A stretch of DNA of 64,000 bases from Rhyacichthys aspro (GCA_036850595.1 CM072161.1:3648801-3712800), one strand, 5' to 3'. Positions 24,001 through 35,470 are shown, counted from the stretch's first letter. Numbers and translations are program-made. Notes: generated by a model not told the origin, from the letters alone.

Positions 24001-24328
24001 GATTTCTGCTTTAAGATACATTTTGATGTGGGATTCGATACATATACACATACAACTTAAATGTAATTAACTGAAAATCTTACAAAGACATTGCTCAAGG
24101 ATGTACAATGATGCATTTAGCCAGATTGATTGATTGATGATAAACCAGTCACTTACTTTCAATGGCAAATTTTCAAATAAAAATCTTTTGATTGAGCTTT
24201 TCAACCAGGGTTCGCAATGTTGTTTTACCCATTAACACTTTCACATTTTTATATTATTAACCTGTTAGTTAACAAATAAAATTACAAAGGAGCTTGATTT
24301 TTGGCACTGACATATGGTTTAATTAATA
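21001..24328. other. Long AT-rich non-coding stretch
   Basis: 3.3 kb with only short unremarkable frames (for example 21245-21451 and 23359-23622, both minus). A weak A-box-like GTAGCTCAGTTG at 23031 is not followed by a B box. A short ATTG run sits near 24125. I see no gene and no clear transposon end. Confidence 0.5.
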
Positions 24329-24665
24329 GTTTAAAGTAGCACTGTATGGTTTTTAAACATGAAATCAGTAGAATCATGCCTATCTCACCTACACAGTACC
24401 CTCAGCTGGACAGAAACCTTAAATGTAACTTTATTGTGACTGGGACAGTGGTATATGGTGAGAGACTATGTGAGGCTCTACTGCACCACACATATACTAA
24501 AGAAAATCGGCCATTACACTGGACCCTAGCAGAGTCCTGTTTGTGCAAAATATTCTAAAATCACCCTACTGTTTCAGAAGACTTTCTTACAAACTTGCCA
24601 TCTTAAAAGTCTGGTAAACAAACATGGCGGCCACTGACAGGAAGGTTGCACAGGGTTGCTTTAAC
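24329..24665. mobile_element. Short DNA transposon (MITE) with terminal inverted repeats
   Basis: The left end GTTTAAAGTAGCACTGTATG and the right end, read in complement, GTTAAAGCAACCCTGTGCAA are imperfect inverted repeats bounding a 337-bp non-coding element. Shortly before the right end is AACATGGCGGCCACTGACAG, a phrase common in fish repeats of this type. A 70-codon frame inside (24346-24558) is incidental. Superfamily uncertain. Confidence 0.6.
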
Positions 24666-25019
24666 TATAACTCTGTTTGGTTGGTTTTACAAAGATTTTG
24701 GTCGAAAATGTCCTATGACTCTCTTAGCCGTAGCACTTTGATAAACCAGTCTTTAAGCATGCACAATTAAAAATACGATTTAATGTCATAGAAAAACTAC
24801 AGAGGGGCTTTCCAACCAGCGTCAAGATTATCTTACCCATTGGTGTGTTTACATTTTTAGTTGGCTAACCTGTCCCATATTTCTTTAACATGATAAGTAA
24901 TATGTAGTTAACGTTCGATTGTATGCATCTGCTAACAGAACATCCATTGTTCTTTGATAAATCCCATCTTTTAAATGCTATAATAAAACTTCTTAACACT
25001 CCAGTCATCTTAGCTTTTT
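24666..25019. other. AT-rich non-coding stretch
   Basis: No gene or repeat recognised. Confidence 0.5.
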
Positions 25020-25560
25020 GTTATAAAGGTCTGCATGCTGCTAGGAAGCTCCACTAACTGTTAGGTCGGGCAGTCGTAGAGCATTTGTCTGAAATGTCAC
25101 CAAACTGAGTCAAACGGTGACAGGAATGTCTTTCTAAGAGGCTTTTGTCACACGGTAAATGCAGTTACAGGGCTTCAACAGAGTCAAGACAGATTGTGAG
25201 CGCTAACTACTATCTCGCAGCGAGCCTGATAGCAGTGATGGATCGACACTCAGGTGTATTCCGCTGCACTGTCCTCTACTGCTCATCCATCCAGGCTTTT
25301 TTGTTTAGACAGTCACTCGGACGCAGATGACTTTGTTTACGCAGATCTTTATTTGAAAGCAGCCCAAGCTCGTTGTCAATGTTGAAAAAAGTATAATTGT
25401 TTGTAACATGGGGGCATTCATCATCCCGGGCACACAGATTGATTGCTTCCAGGATGATCATTTGTTTCTGCCATATTTATCTGGCGGCTCGCACAATCAG
25501 AGGAGCTTTTGGTCGGAGACTCTAGTCTTGTGGGGACTCAGACTCACATTCCTGAAGAAA
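25020..25560. promoter_or_regulatory. Candidate conserved non-coding element
   Basis: Repeat-free block rich in CpG (AGCGCTAAC, CTCGCAGCGAGCC, GGATCGACAC, ACTCGGACGC, ATCCCGGGC) and containing CCATATTTATCTGGCGGCTC, a near SRF CArG/MEF2-type AT core, near 25471. Three 60-codon frames on both strands overlap it and are incidental. Regulatory role is inference. Confidence 0.42.
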
Positions 25561-26304
25561 ACAAACCCAAATATACAAAGACAAAATTGAACTACAGCAA
25601 TACTGGTAGATATTTTCCATTCTATAGTATTCCATGGTATATTTATGTAGATACCTTGTTAAAAAAATGAAATGGCATTATTACAATGTGAGTTAGTGAC
25701 TGTGTGAGTAATTTTTCCATTGTTCTTTTTTTGAAGGCCTCAGGTGCCATTTATTATTGTAAATAAAATTAGAAAAACATGCATTGCACCTCTACTTTCT
25801 CACATAGTCACATAGTAGCATTGTCGCATAAACTGATAGAAATGCGCTGATTAAGATTATAAATATATAAAACTAGCTTAAGTGACATAACACTATGAGT
25901 ACTGTTTTGCTATAAATGAGGAAAATAATTGTCCAGTCAAAGGGGCAGTGAGGGGCAACTGTCTGTGTGAAACTGAAAAACTGTTTGCATCTTTCTAGGT
26001 TGAAGTTACTCTAAGTTTGCACTAAACCTGCTTCTTAAAACAGAGCCCGGGCTGGAGGATGCTGCTCTCTAAAAGTCGTAGTTTTGTCTTGGTCTTACAC
26101 TACGGCCTATGTGAAGCAGTCTGAACAGGCAAAATTTTAAAGGAAGACCACAACATACAAGATTTGGAAAATCATTGATTCAAATCCATTTTAACAAATG
26201 ATTATGGTACATACTTTGTAAATACTTGTTCAACTGACAGTAAGGTTGGATATTTTCAACCATCAGCATTGAGCCAAAGTCCACGCCTATGTAAAATGTT
26301 TGAA
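25561..26304. other. AT-rich non-coding stretch
   Basis: No gene, no recognised repeat before the SINE. Confidence 0.5.
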
Positions 26305-26420
26305 AAATGACAGGAGTGGTGCCTAGGTGCCTCACGCAGAGCGCCACCACAGCCAGGTTCAAAACCAGGCAAGGGCACATTTGTCAGTCCCTTCCATTGT
26401 TCTACAGTCATTTGTTCCAC
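26305..26420 (+). mobile_element. tRNA-derived SINE, degraded
   Basis: A Pol III A-box-like TGGTGCCTAGGTGCC at 26317-26331 is followed 24 nt later by a B box GGTTCAAAACC at 26356-26366. The downstream segment GGCAAGGGCACATTTGTCAG and CCCTTCCATTGTTCT matches the body of a common fish SINE head. The 3' part is lost or diverged. No separate tRNA gene: the cloverleaf is not preserved. Confidence 0.6.
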
Positions 26421-26539
26421 AGAATATCTAATAAGAAAAGCTACAGGTCAGGACCAAGTGGCATGTGTGATGTGTTAAGCTGCCATTATTTTAAAATAAG
26501 GGCCGACATTAAAACAAGTTGATCCAGACCTCTTGAAAA

Positions 26540-27290
26540 ATGAATGTCTATAAAAAGTTTAAAACGTCAGAGTCTGCTGATTTGGCCCCATTAGACTGAG
26601 CAGTGAGTCAGTGTCTGTATCAGCTTTGGCTTTAAGGGAGTGCTGTTTACTTCTTACATTGTTCTTTGCGCTCAGATTAACTGTGGATTTCTTTATCTTT
26701 TAATGAGTGACGGACAAACAACAGAATTACCCCTAATCTACATTAAAGCCGACCATCAAATCACCCAGTTTCTCATCATCTCATTCCCTGGTGATGAATT
26801 TCCTGAGCGTGACAGGCCAGTTCAAGCCTACCGCCTGTTGAATGGTACGCTGGGTCATGAATGAGGGTCTGCAGAAAAAACGCTGACCCTCTGCTTTGCC
26901 CGGGAGCCAGACCTCGACTGTGCTCGAGCGCCGTTTTACAAAGAGCTAGAATGACGGCTGGAACTGGAGCATGCTGGTGAACAAAAGCCCGAGTCCCGAC
27001 CTCCCAGACCCTCAACGGTACCCCTCCCCCCCGGGGGGCTCCTCTCGGCTCTTGTTGGTGTTCCAGTGTGTGGTGTGATGGCTGCCGCTGCATGAATGAG
27101 GCACATTATTCTCTCAGGATGCTAATTATCAACTGGCAGCGGTGAGCTTTTGTTGCCTCGGTGCGCTTTTGAACTCGGCTTATTTTTCATGTCCGCGTTG
27201 ACAAAAAAAGGAAGAAAAAAGTGCCAATTTTGTAATAGCAAACTGGCTTTTATGATAATAAGATTATGACTTAGCAGTTGCAAAGGCATT
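26540..27290. promoter_or_regulatory. Large GC-rich candidate conserved element
   Basis: The centre (26870-27200) is the most GC- and CpG-rich part of this region (CTCGAGCGCCG, AGCCCGAGTCCCGACC, CCCCGGGGGG) and is bordered by ATGCTAATTATCAACTGG near 27119, a homeodomain-like core. Repeat-free. Frames at 26640-26864 plus and 26776-27093 minus overlap and have no domain. Could be an enhancer, a small CpG island or a non-coding first exon. Confidence 0.4.
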
Positions 27291-27679
27291 TATTTTGGTT
27301 TGCTGAAGGCTTGATAAGACAGCAAGAGAGATCAATAGATTTAAGTCAATAGAGCAGTAAAATTCTCATTTACAGAATCATTGTGAACATGCACATGCTT
27401 TAAGATTATATGAAAGCTGGCTGTACAGTAATTCATATGCATTTAGTTTGAACCAATATTTATAAAACAAAGGTTACATAAAACATGTCATCACATAAGC
27501 AGTACTGGTACACCTTCTTACTTTATAAACGTTTGGATTTTATCATTAAAGAAGACAATTTATTTTAGATCTAAACTGTGTTGAAACAAAACACTCATTA
27601 GGAAATGGTTGGCTGCACAAGAGGCATGTGCTATAGCAGTGGAACAGCAGAATAACACACCAACATATGTATTTTTTGT
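27291..27679. other. AT-rich non-coding stretch
   Basis: No gene or repeat recognised. Confidence 0.5.
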
Positions 27680-27845
27680 TTTAAGATGATTTTTTGGCCT
27701 TCCCGCTTATTAAATGATAGTCACTAGATAGACAGGAAGAAAGTGAGAGAGAGGAGAATCACATAGGGCAAACAACCTGAGCCAGAATTGAACCCAGGTC
27801 TCCTGAGAGTGTGGTATGAGCTCTATCAGGTGAACTACCAAGTCT
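27680..27845 (-). mobile_element. tRNA-derived SINE (minus strand)
   Basis: On the minus strand the element opens with an A-box region TGGTAGTTCACCTGATAGAG (complement of 27821-27840) and a B box GGTTCAATTC (complement of 27785-27794). It continues through CTCTCTCTCACTTTCTTCCT and CTGTCTATCTAGTGACTATC to AATAAGCGGGAAGGCCAAAA. This head-to-tail order is that of a widespread fish SINE whose 3' end reads CTTTCCTGTC..AATAAAGGCAAAAA. It is nearly full length. Confidence 0.75.
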
Positions 27846-27856
27846 TTTTCTGTATG

Positions 27857-28060
27857 TTTCCTTCTTCATTTTCTCTTATTTGTGTTTCTTGTTGTGCTCC
27901 TGCATTTGGTCTGAAAGTCTGAACTATGGCCAAACATGTTTTCACATTACAAACCAGCCAGACCTTGATTCAGTTTGGTCCAGACCGAAACCAAAGAGAA
28001 GCTGTTTGGTCTGAAGAACAGTGTGCTAGAGCTTTCACACCAGAGAATCTACCAAACAGT
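27857..28060 (+). repeat. Dispersed repeat, copy A
   Basis: CTGCATTTGGTCTGAAAGTC, GATTCAGTTTGGTCCAGACC and AAGCTGTTTGGTCTGAA align in order with copy B at 30,953-31,165. It lies just beyond the SINE head. The inverted, repeated TTTGGTC/GACCAAA-type words suggest a degenerate MITE. Confidence 0.6.
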
Positions 28061-28429
28061 GTGAGTCTGAAATCTCTATAGCTTCTATTTAAGCTCCAAT
28101 TTTCAAGTTTGCAAAAGTTGCAACCATATTTAAGTATTGCTATGGTAACATTAATTAAGTAGCACATTGATATGTTGTGTAGATTATAAACATAAACAGT
28201 TTGTTGTTACAAAGTAATCCCAATCCTTGATTATATTTTCACATTTTTGGGATTTCATGGGTTTTATATCCCATCCATGGTCCCAACCTGTCTATTATCC
28301 ACAATATTATTGATCACTAGATAAAACGATGCACATTTACATATCAACTAGTTCTATGTGGTAAAGGAAAAAAGTGGATATTCATAACTTCTAATCAGTT
28401 GCTGTATATTGTAGACTAATTCCTAATGA
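28061..28429. other. AT-rich non-coding stretch
   Basis: No gene or repeat recognised. Confidence 0.5.
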
Positions 28430-28960
28430 CATTTAGCTAATAATCGCCTGTTGTTTTCAAATCTCACTCTGCAAATGTAATCTGCCTGTGCTCTTTTTTG
28501 CCAGCACGAGCCTGTGCCATCAAAAACACCAATTACAAAGCATTTACTTCAGTTTATATTGACAGGGATATTACAAGGAGATTTATGACTTTCAATCACA
28601 GCAGATGTATAATCCTGTTTCCTGTGAAAACGTCTTAATTGTGTTTACAGGTGCAGCCAGGCTCGGAAAAAGATCTGGAGATTACAAAGTTATACATGAC
28701 GCGATTACAGAGAGGAACAATGGTGTGATCAGACAAAAGTGCACAAGTGGCTTAGGTTTGGTCCCGGCCTATCCCACCATGTGTCCTAATTGATTTCTGA
28801 AAAGCTCCTGATGGCTGTAGAGTATGATTACAGTGAGGTCTACCTCCAGTAAAGCATTAGTCATGTGCTGGGTTAAAGACGCAGTCAGTTGGTCTTTGGT
28901 TAAGTCCATTAAAACCCTTTCCAGTGTTAAATTGACTTGGCATAGGTCCATACAGTAGCT
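28430..28960. promoter_or_regulatory. Candidate conserved non-coding element
   Basis: Repeat-free block with CTAATAATCGCCTG near 28437, CTGCAAATGTAATC near 28469, AACACCAATTACAAAG near 28524 and two further ATTACA cores. It ends in mixed-composition sequence with frames at 28605-28793 and 28769-28951 that show no domain. Inference from motif density. Confidence 0.36.
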
Positions 28961-30952
28961 CTAGGCTTTATAGGCAGAAAATGACTCAAAATACTCTTTT
29001 TAAGGCTATTTAATGGAATTAAGAGACAGCCAAAAATGTAAATGATAGATTCAGGGATTTATTTTTAAATAGATTATCATACATCTGGAATTACAGCAGA
29101 AGCACAACCAAAATTCGAATATTAAGGATTGAGTGCGAAACCAAAGAAAATGAGGTAAACTTGCCAACTGTGTTCAGTCCAATTCTTTGCATGTATGTAA
29201 GTGAAGCCCCTCTCTGTCCATATAAGAAACTACAAAGTCATGGTGGAGCATTCTTCTCCTCATCCTGAAATGGCTCGCTTGAGTTGCAGATTTTCAAGGT
29301 TTTATGGGGTATAAATGACCACATTGGTCCATGTTGGAACAGTCGGCCAGTAAGAAAAGATCCTGCAAGCCTTATCTGGAATCACATCAGATGGGAACTT
29401 CTGACAAACCCAGGGATGGATGTCTGACCTAAATATTTAATGTGTCCAGAAAAAAAAGTAGATTGGCAGCAGAAGTGAGCTGAGGTTGATACGTTCAGGT
29501 TTCTACTCATGCAGCTTACACTCATGCTAGCAGCTCTGATAGACTGTGCAATAGTGCAACAGCCTATATGAACCTATAAGATAAGTAGTCTAGACAAACA
29601 ATATCTATGTGCATGACCTAGTGAAGTTCATTGCCATTATGTTGCTTGAGTACAACCTTTAAACCTTGCAACTGTATACTGAAATCAAACACTTCTTCTA
29701 GCTGCATTGTTTTTTTCTGTTTGAACGATAATATAACTTGAATATAGCTTTGTATCTGTGCATTTTGTATTAAAAGCAATGCAATTTATTTATATAGATT
29801 AACTTTGAAAGACACTTTGGAATCAGAACGACTCATGAGAGTGAAAATTGATAAAGTTGATAAAGTCTAATGTTGATAACTAAGGGATCACTGTACTGTA
29901 ATGTTGAGCATGTTTTATGATTAGCTAGACTCCAATGTGCACCCAAGAACACTTTCCAAATACTTATTAAGCAAGTTAATCATCTAGAGACCATGACTAT
30001 TCATAACAAGCATCCAATTTTAACTTGTGCCTTAGAATGTTCAAGGTTGTTGTTATAAAAGTCAACTGAAACCTGTTTTCAGAAGAATTTCACCAACCCT
30101 GGCTAGAAAACGTAACATGGCTTCAATTAGCATTTATATGGCTCTGAGTCATGTTTGTAGGCATGGTTTGAAAAACTTTTTAAAAATCTGCTCTGAGATT
30201 TGCCTGCCCCACATTTTTCGTATTATGACATGAATATTAACTCTGTCATTATGTGGTGTTTTTGCCTCTACTTTCCCCTCACTCAAACTTTTAGGGGTCA
30301 GCTCACTTGAGGTTAGCAGCCTCTTACGAGCTACTTTTGATGCAGCCTGAATCCATTTGCCGCTCACTTGTGTCAATGATAAACCAATCTGTGGGTTCGA
30401 GAGCTGGGCTGTGTGCCAAAATGCCTCTTTGCTTTCTGGTGCTAGGCTCGGTATGATACATGCTCAAACCAGGACGACTTTTTTAAATTTCTCCAATTTT
30501 TTAAAACAACACAAACATGTGTAAGTTTTAAAATTTTACAAAAACCTTACGTTATTTTTCACACTGCTCAAATTTCACCAAAAGCAGAACTGTAGTGGTG
30601 GTGTACTGACAATATACTATATGTATTACAAACTTTATGGTTATGTAAATGAATAGTTCTGGGATTTGTTACACATTCAACACCCTGCCACCAACGCCTG
30701 TCCAGATAAACTTGATAAATTGTATGAGCCACAAAAAACTACAACAGCCATTACGTTCTTACTCAACTTTTGGTTTCTCAGTACAGTTTTAAAAGTGGAC
30801 TGTTACTGTTTATTGTTTCTGCAGAGGCTCATTTTACAGTTTTACCATAATTAGAGTGGAGTAGGGCCTTTAGAATGAATACAAACAGCTAAAACAAATG
30901 CACTATTTAAGACATTTGAATTGCTATAAAGCCCGCCAATATCTGTTTTGCC
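28961..30952. other. AT-rich non-coding stretch
   Basis: About 2 kb without gene-like features; a 75-codon minus frame at 30149-30376 is uninformative. The word TGGGGTATAAATGACC near 29305 recurs at 63,070, which may mark a diverged repeat. Confidence 0.5.
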
Positions 30953-31165
30953 CACTTTCTTCCTCCTTTCACTCATTGTGTGTTTAATTGGCTGTGACTT
31001 CCTGCATTTGGTCCAAAAGTCCGAACTACACGCAAACTGAACCAGATCTTGGTTCAGTTTGGTCCAGACCAAGACCGGAGCAAAGAGCAGCTGTTTGCTC
31101 TGAACCACAGTCCACTGGGGCTTTCACATTTTCACACCTAAAGATTGAATTTGTAGCAAACAGGA
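30953..31165 (+). repeat. Dispersed repeat, copy B
   Basis: Same family and orientation as copy A at 27,857-28,060: CTGCATTTGGTCCAAAAGTC, GGTTCAGTTTGGTCCAGACC and AGCAGCTGTTTGCTCTGAA are collinear with it. The copies differ by many substitutions and small indels, so both are old. Confidence 0.6.
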
Positions 31166-31799
31166 AAGTCTCAAAGTTACAGTGCCCACAAACAGAGCAG
31201 GTTTGAAGGCGCTCTGAGTGAGTGCATCTTATTTTGCAGCCTTGATCAGTCACTATTATCTGCATGAGACATCTTCATATCGACTCAACGTAATACTCCC
31301 TTGTGCTACTCAAGGTTCTTCGTGTCTTGATGAGCACAAAGGGACCAGTTAATTCGTAACTGACACTATTCAGTGTTAAATCTACAATGTTAAATTGGTT
31401 AAATTATTCATGATAGTCTTTATAGAGTTATTTGAAAACACTTCACACTAGCTGCTGAACACTGTTGGCTAAGTTCTCAGTGATAAATCATTTAGTATAA
31501 AAATGACTATGGGGTTACATGAACACTAGCACACTCTTTTTACTCTGAATTTAAGTATTGAGAGTATTGTATGTAAGTAAATGAGGTCTGTGTTAAATTT
31601 ACACTGTAGACTGTTCAATGTTGACTTATATGAAAGTATTGCTCAAGTAAATGTTAATGGAAATATGTTGTCGCCTGAAAAATGGGTATTAAAACTGGCT
31701 TTATGTGTTCATGGGGTTATACAGTGTATTTTCCCCAAGTATATGCATTTTATGAACAGTGCTAAATGAATTTTCTATGTTCCACCAAAAGTACATCAG
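31166..31799. other. AT-rich non-coding stretch
   Basis: Repeated GTTAAAT words but no defined repeat; no gene. Confidence 0.5.
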
Positions 31800-32520
31800 C
31801 CCACTTGTTTTTCTTGTCTTAACATTTCATTTATTTTGCTGCTCAGTGTTCACTGCATATGAAGGGAATCCATTAACAGGTCGACAGTAACAGCAGTGGG
31901 GACGTTCTCTCTGTTGGAGCTAACAACATGTCTGGGGTTGTGCTTTTATGAAGATTAGCATTTCCACCCAAAAAAAAAAAGAACTCATTTGTTGCCACTT
32001 AAACAGCTGCCTTCAACATGTAGGGAATATAGAGTTTTAAGCCTGTTAGCAGAATTGGTGCCAGTCATGTAAATATGGCTGATAATATCCTCTGTTGGGG
32101 CCCACCTTGGCTTTTAAGGTTTAAAGAAGTCGGTTTATTAATGGCCTCCTCAGGGACGTACCGTTAGCCCAGTCCTCATTTAGACATTCCCTCGGCGGCC
32201 TCTCGAAGTCTGACAGTGCAAACAAGGCTAATTTTGTTCGCCGTGAAAAATACTTTCTAGGACATAAAGTTAAATTACACGCAGAAAGCCCGTTCTGTTT
32301 ATGAACTGTGACGATTTATGAGCCGTGCTTTCCAAACTGGAGTGCTAGTGAGCCGTGCTCCTCTGGGAAGCCGCACAAAATGATAAGTATTTTTCCTGAA
32401 GTGATGCACGGCTGTATAGTCTGTTCTCATACACCCGTCTTTCGGTGGCACATCAGCTTCAGTGTGGAGTTTTTAAGCTGTTTTCAAAAAGGCCTGAGGC
32501 TATGTCCAGACTAATGCATT
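31800..32520. promoter_or_regulatory. Large candidate conserved non-coding element
   Basis: Repeat-free except for an 11-nt A run near 31971. Contains AAGTCGGTTTATTAATGGCC near 32128, CCCTCGGCGGCCTCTCG near 32189, GCTAATTTTGTTCGCCG near 32228 and GACGATTTATGAGCCG near 32311. The mix of kept CpG and ATTA cores in an otherwise AT-rich region suggests selection. Inference. Confidence 0.42.
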
Positions 32521-32842
32521 TTTACTTTAAAATGCATAACTTTTGCTACGCTTTAATTTAGCCTCCATGCTATTGTAGCATTTTATTATGACTACAACAA
32601 AAACTGAAGACATTCACACAGATTTACATCTTTAAAAATGAATATTAATAATAATAATAATTAAGTTGTACAGGAGTGATAAATCATTTACAAGCTCTTG
32701 GCACAATAATGGCAATGGAGAAGTGTTGCCAGAAAGAAAATCCAAATTTATCTTTACATATCTAGCCTTATTAAAATGTCAAATTATCATTTTTCAAACT
32801 GTAATCTGATGTTGTTTTCAAATAAATCAACATTTTCTTGGA
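32521..32842. other. AT-rich non-coding stretch
   Basis: Contains a short AAT-repeat run (about 32642-32660). No gene. Confidence 0.55.
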
Positions 32843-33166
32843 TGGATGTAGTAGAAGCTGGAGGTAGCAAAGTTGAAGATGTTGAGGTTCTCTTTGGGAG
32901 GGATGTGGATAGATTGGATCAGAAATGAGTCCATCAGAGGCCAGAGTGTTCAGAGGAAGGCTAGTCAATATATCGGTCAAAGGCTGCTGAGGTTAGAGCT
33001 GCCAGGCAGGAGGCCAAGAGGAAGACCAAAGAGGAGATTTGTGCATGTACTAATGGAGAACATGAAGGTAGTGGATTAAGAAGAGGACGCATACGACAGG
33101 GTAAGATGGAAGCAGATGATTTGCTGTGGCAACTCCTGCAGGGAACAGCCACAAGGAGAAGTTTTA
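32843..33166 (+). mobile_element. LINE 3' end, reverse-transcriptase C-terminal remnant
   Basis: A broken plus-strand frame reads LEVAKLKMLRFSLGG, IDWIRNESIRG, YIGQRLLRLELPGRR and PRGRPKRRF, the hallmark C-terminal tail of a fish non-LTR retrotransposon (RNExIRG...PGRRxRGRPKRRF). Stops lie upstream of LEVAK and after MKVVD. The codons between IRG and the Q-R-K-A-S segment are shortened relative to the usual spacing, so there is an internal deletion. Downstream DNA (CGACAGGGTAAGATGGAAGC to ACAGCCACAAGGAGAAG) matches the usual end. 5'-truncated, inactive. Confidence 0.8.
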
Positions 33167-33234
33167 TAGATGGATGGAAGAGACCTTGGTGGGCCACCAC
33201 ACTGTAATTGTCATATTTCATTTCATATTATAAT

Positions 33235-33490
33235 GTCTTGTCATCAACCATCCATCCATCTTCATCCACACGGGACGCAATGGCAGCACTCTGAGCAGAG
33301 ACGCCCAAACTTCCCCTCTCCCCAGACACTTCCTGCACCTCAACTGGGGTAAAACAAGGTGTTCCCAGGCCAGCTGAGAGACATAGTCCGTCCAGCGTGT
33401 CCTGTGTCTTCTCCTGGACCTCCTCCCAGTGCTACATGACCAAGGCACCTCCACAGGGCGGCGTCCGAAACAGATGCCCAACCCAAAAAT
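33235..33490 (-). mobile_element. Second LINE 3' end on the opposite strand
   Basis: On the minus strand the frame reads RTRWTDYVSQLAWE and, after diverged residues, GEVWASLLRVLPLRP. This matches the C-terminus of another common fish non-LTR retrotransposon family (xRTRWRDYVSxLAWERLG...WASLLxLLPPRP). It ends in a GATGGATGGATGG-like simple tail (complement of 33248-33260), as LINE 3' ends often do. A different family from the neighbouring plus-strand fragment. 5'-truncated. Confidence 0.75.
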
Positions 33491-33829
33491 GCCCAACTGT
33501 GCACAAATCATAACATAAAGTGAATACTTGAAAACATATCAATATGACAGTCTACATGTACATTTGGAACTAGAAATTCATAGCAAATCTTACTTTCAGA
33601 CATTTCTAAGATTCTCCAAATATAAATATTTATTATTTTGCTCATTTTGGCCCTGACTCCAAATGTAACACAGCAAAAAGCGGTATCAATTACAGTCTAG
33701 GGTTTTCTAAAGGGTGATGATGTACTGCGCCTATGGCTAAATAAATATTTTATTATTATAATGTATGTACTAGAAGCTGGAAATAGAGTTCTTTTTCATG
33801 ATTTGTCGGCTCTATTTTACTAACATTCT
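33491..33829. other. AT-rich non-coding stretch
   Basis: No gene or repeat recognised. Confidence 0.5.
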
Positions 33830-34260
33830 GCTTCAAGGGATATGTGCATGGTCTTAGTGTTGACATTTTCTCCAGGCATGTAATTATTATGCGAACAGAT
33901 AAGGAATAGTCGAGGAAGAACATATTTCGTTTTGCTGTACATAATGACTCAACAAACTCATCTCCAACTGCATTGCACTACAGAGAAATGAGAATGTGCT
34001 CGAACAGTTGTCTCCAGGTGGTTGCAATCATCACCCAACTGATGGCCACTATTATGCAAACCAGCTCGTGTGATATGCTCATATTAGTTCATTTAATATT
34101 CAGCCTCGTCCATTACTTTCCACTCCAGTGCCCCGAATCGTGCTGTCTGCTTTGTAAGTACACCACTCATTACAGGCCCAGATGACCACTGTGCAGCCCG
34201 GCAAACCAATGCATTCCTCTGTGAACGTGAGTGTTAAGCAGGTTATGATAAGCACAATGA
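33830..34260. promoter_or_regulatory. Candidate conserved non-coding element
   Basis: Repeat-free block with TAATTATTATGCGAAC near 33880, TATTATGCAAACC near 34051 (octamer variant) and CCAGGTGGTTGCAATC near 34014 (E-box-like). Short frames only. Inference. Confidence 0.37.
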
Positions 34261-34709
34261 CAAATGGAGATTTTATTAGGTCATGTCAGTGTGATACTAA
34301 AAACTAAAATGCACTGTTAGAGCAAATGTTCTACCCCATTCAAAATAGTACTATAACTCTTTACCAACCTTAAGGCATCAGAGACATAAATGCAAATCGA
34401 AGCATATCGAGCTCGTGAAATCAATACCAGATAAGCAGAAGAAAATAGATAGAAGAATGGATAAACATTCTTGGGCCAATCACATGCTTGCTTCTGGAAA
34501 AAGGAGCGCTCTTATCACTCTACAGAGCTTGTAAAAAAGGAAGTACTATCTGCCGATAAAACACAGAAAGTGTATATGCAGCACAGAGAGTCTGAAGAGA
34601 GATTGGTGCCCTCTACTGGTATTAGTTCCGCAGTTTTGTTCTAACTAAACAATAGCCAACAATAGTAGTAGTAGCACCCCTTGGCTGCTCCAACCCTCTA
34701 GAACTGCCG
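34261..34709. other. AT-rich non-coding stretch
   Basis: No gene; a short AGT trinucleotide run near 34664. Confidence 0.5.
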
Positions 34710-34930
34710 AAGTCTGCATGTCATCCCTGTGTTACCGTGGGTTCTCTCTGAGTATTCCAGCTTCCTCCCACCACCCAAAGACATGCATGTGTAGGTAACT
34801 TGGTGACTCTAGAGTGCCCCTAGTGGATGAATGTTAGTTGTTGAATGTCAGACCCAAAGCTGCTGGGATAGGCTCCAGCCACCCGTGACCCCCAACGGTA
34901 ACAAACAGTAGAAAATGAATGACTGAATGT
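34710..34930 (+). mobile_element. L2-like LINE/SINE 3' tail
   Basis: The phrases GTGGGTTCTCTCTGAGTATT, CAGCTTCCTCCCACCACCCA, AAGACATGCATGT and GCTGGGATAGGCTCCAGCCA, followed by AGAAAATGAATGA, occur in this order. They form the very common fish repeat tail usually classed with L2-type elements. Divergence from the usual form is modest. Confidence 0.75.
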
Positions 34931-34949
34931 AATGTAATATAATATACTC

Positions 34950-35394
34950 TCTTAGGAGGAGGATGTTTCCACAATAAGGATTATAGTGGACTTTCCCTCT
35001 CACCCTCTCCACAATGTGCTGATCAGCAGAAGCTCGTTCAGTAACAGACACTTACTGCCACGCTGTGCTACAGAGACACAAGAAATCATTCCTGCCTGTC
35101 CCAACTACTGTACTCTGTACTGTAACATACTGTTGCAATAATGTTGCACACTATTTACACACACTAACCATGTAATAAATATTAGTAATATAGTAATATT
35201 TCTTATTATATTACTTAAAAGAGATTGAGATATTTTTAAAATGCATGTTTAATTTCACTGAGGTGTTTCTTGTTTCTTGATTGATTTGATTTATTCTATT
35301 TCTATATTTCTATCTTTTTTATCTTTTTATTAGTCTTGTTTGTAACAGAGAAATAATTTCCCCTTGGTGACATATAAAATAATTCTGATTCGGA
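34950..35394 (+). mobile_element. LINE 3' end with UTR and tail
   Basis: A plus-strand frame beginning about 34999 reads PLHNVLISRSSFSNR, which resembles the extreme C-terminus of fish CR1/Rex/L2-type reverse transcriptases. The long 3' untranslated part follows, with ATAATGTTGCACACTATTTA, and ends TTTCCCCTTGGTGACATATA then AATTCTGATTC, a typical terminal signal. Frameshifted and 5'-truncated. It follows the preceding repeat by about 20 bp in the same orientation. Confidence 0.65.
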
Positions 35395-35416
35395 TGACTT
35401 TGTTTTCTACACACTT

Positions 35417-35470
35417 ACAAACAAACAAGCAAAATAACAAACAAACAAACAAAATAACAAACAAACAAAA
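35417..35470. repeat. (CAAA)n microsatellite, interrupted
   Basis: Runs of ACAAACAAACAA separated twice by AAATA; imperfect tetranucleotide repeat. Confidence 0.9.
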
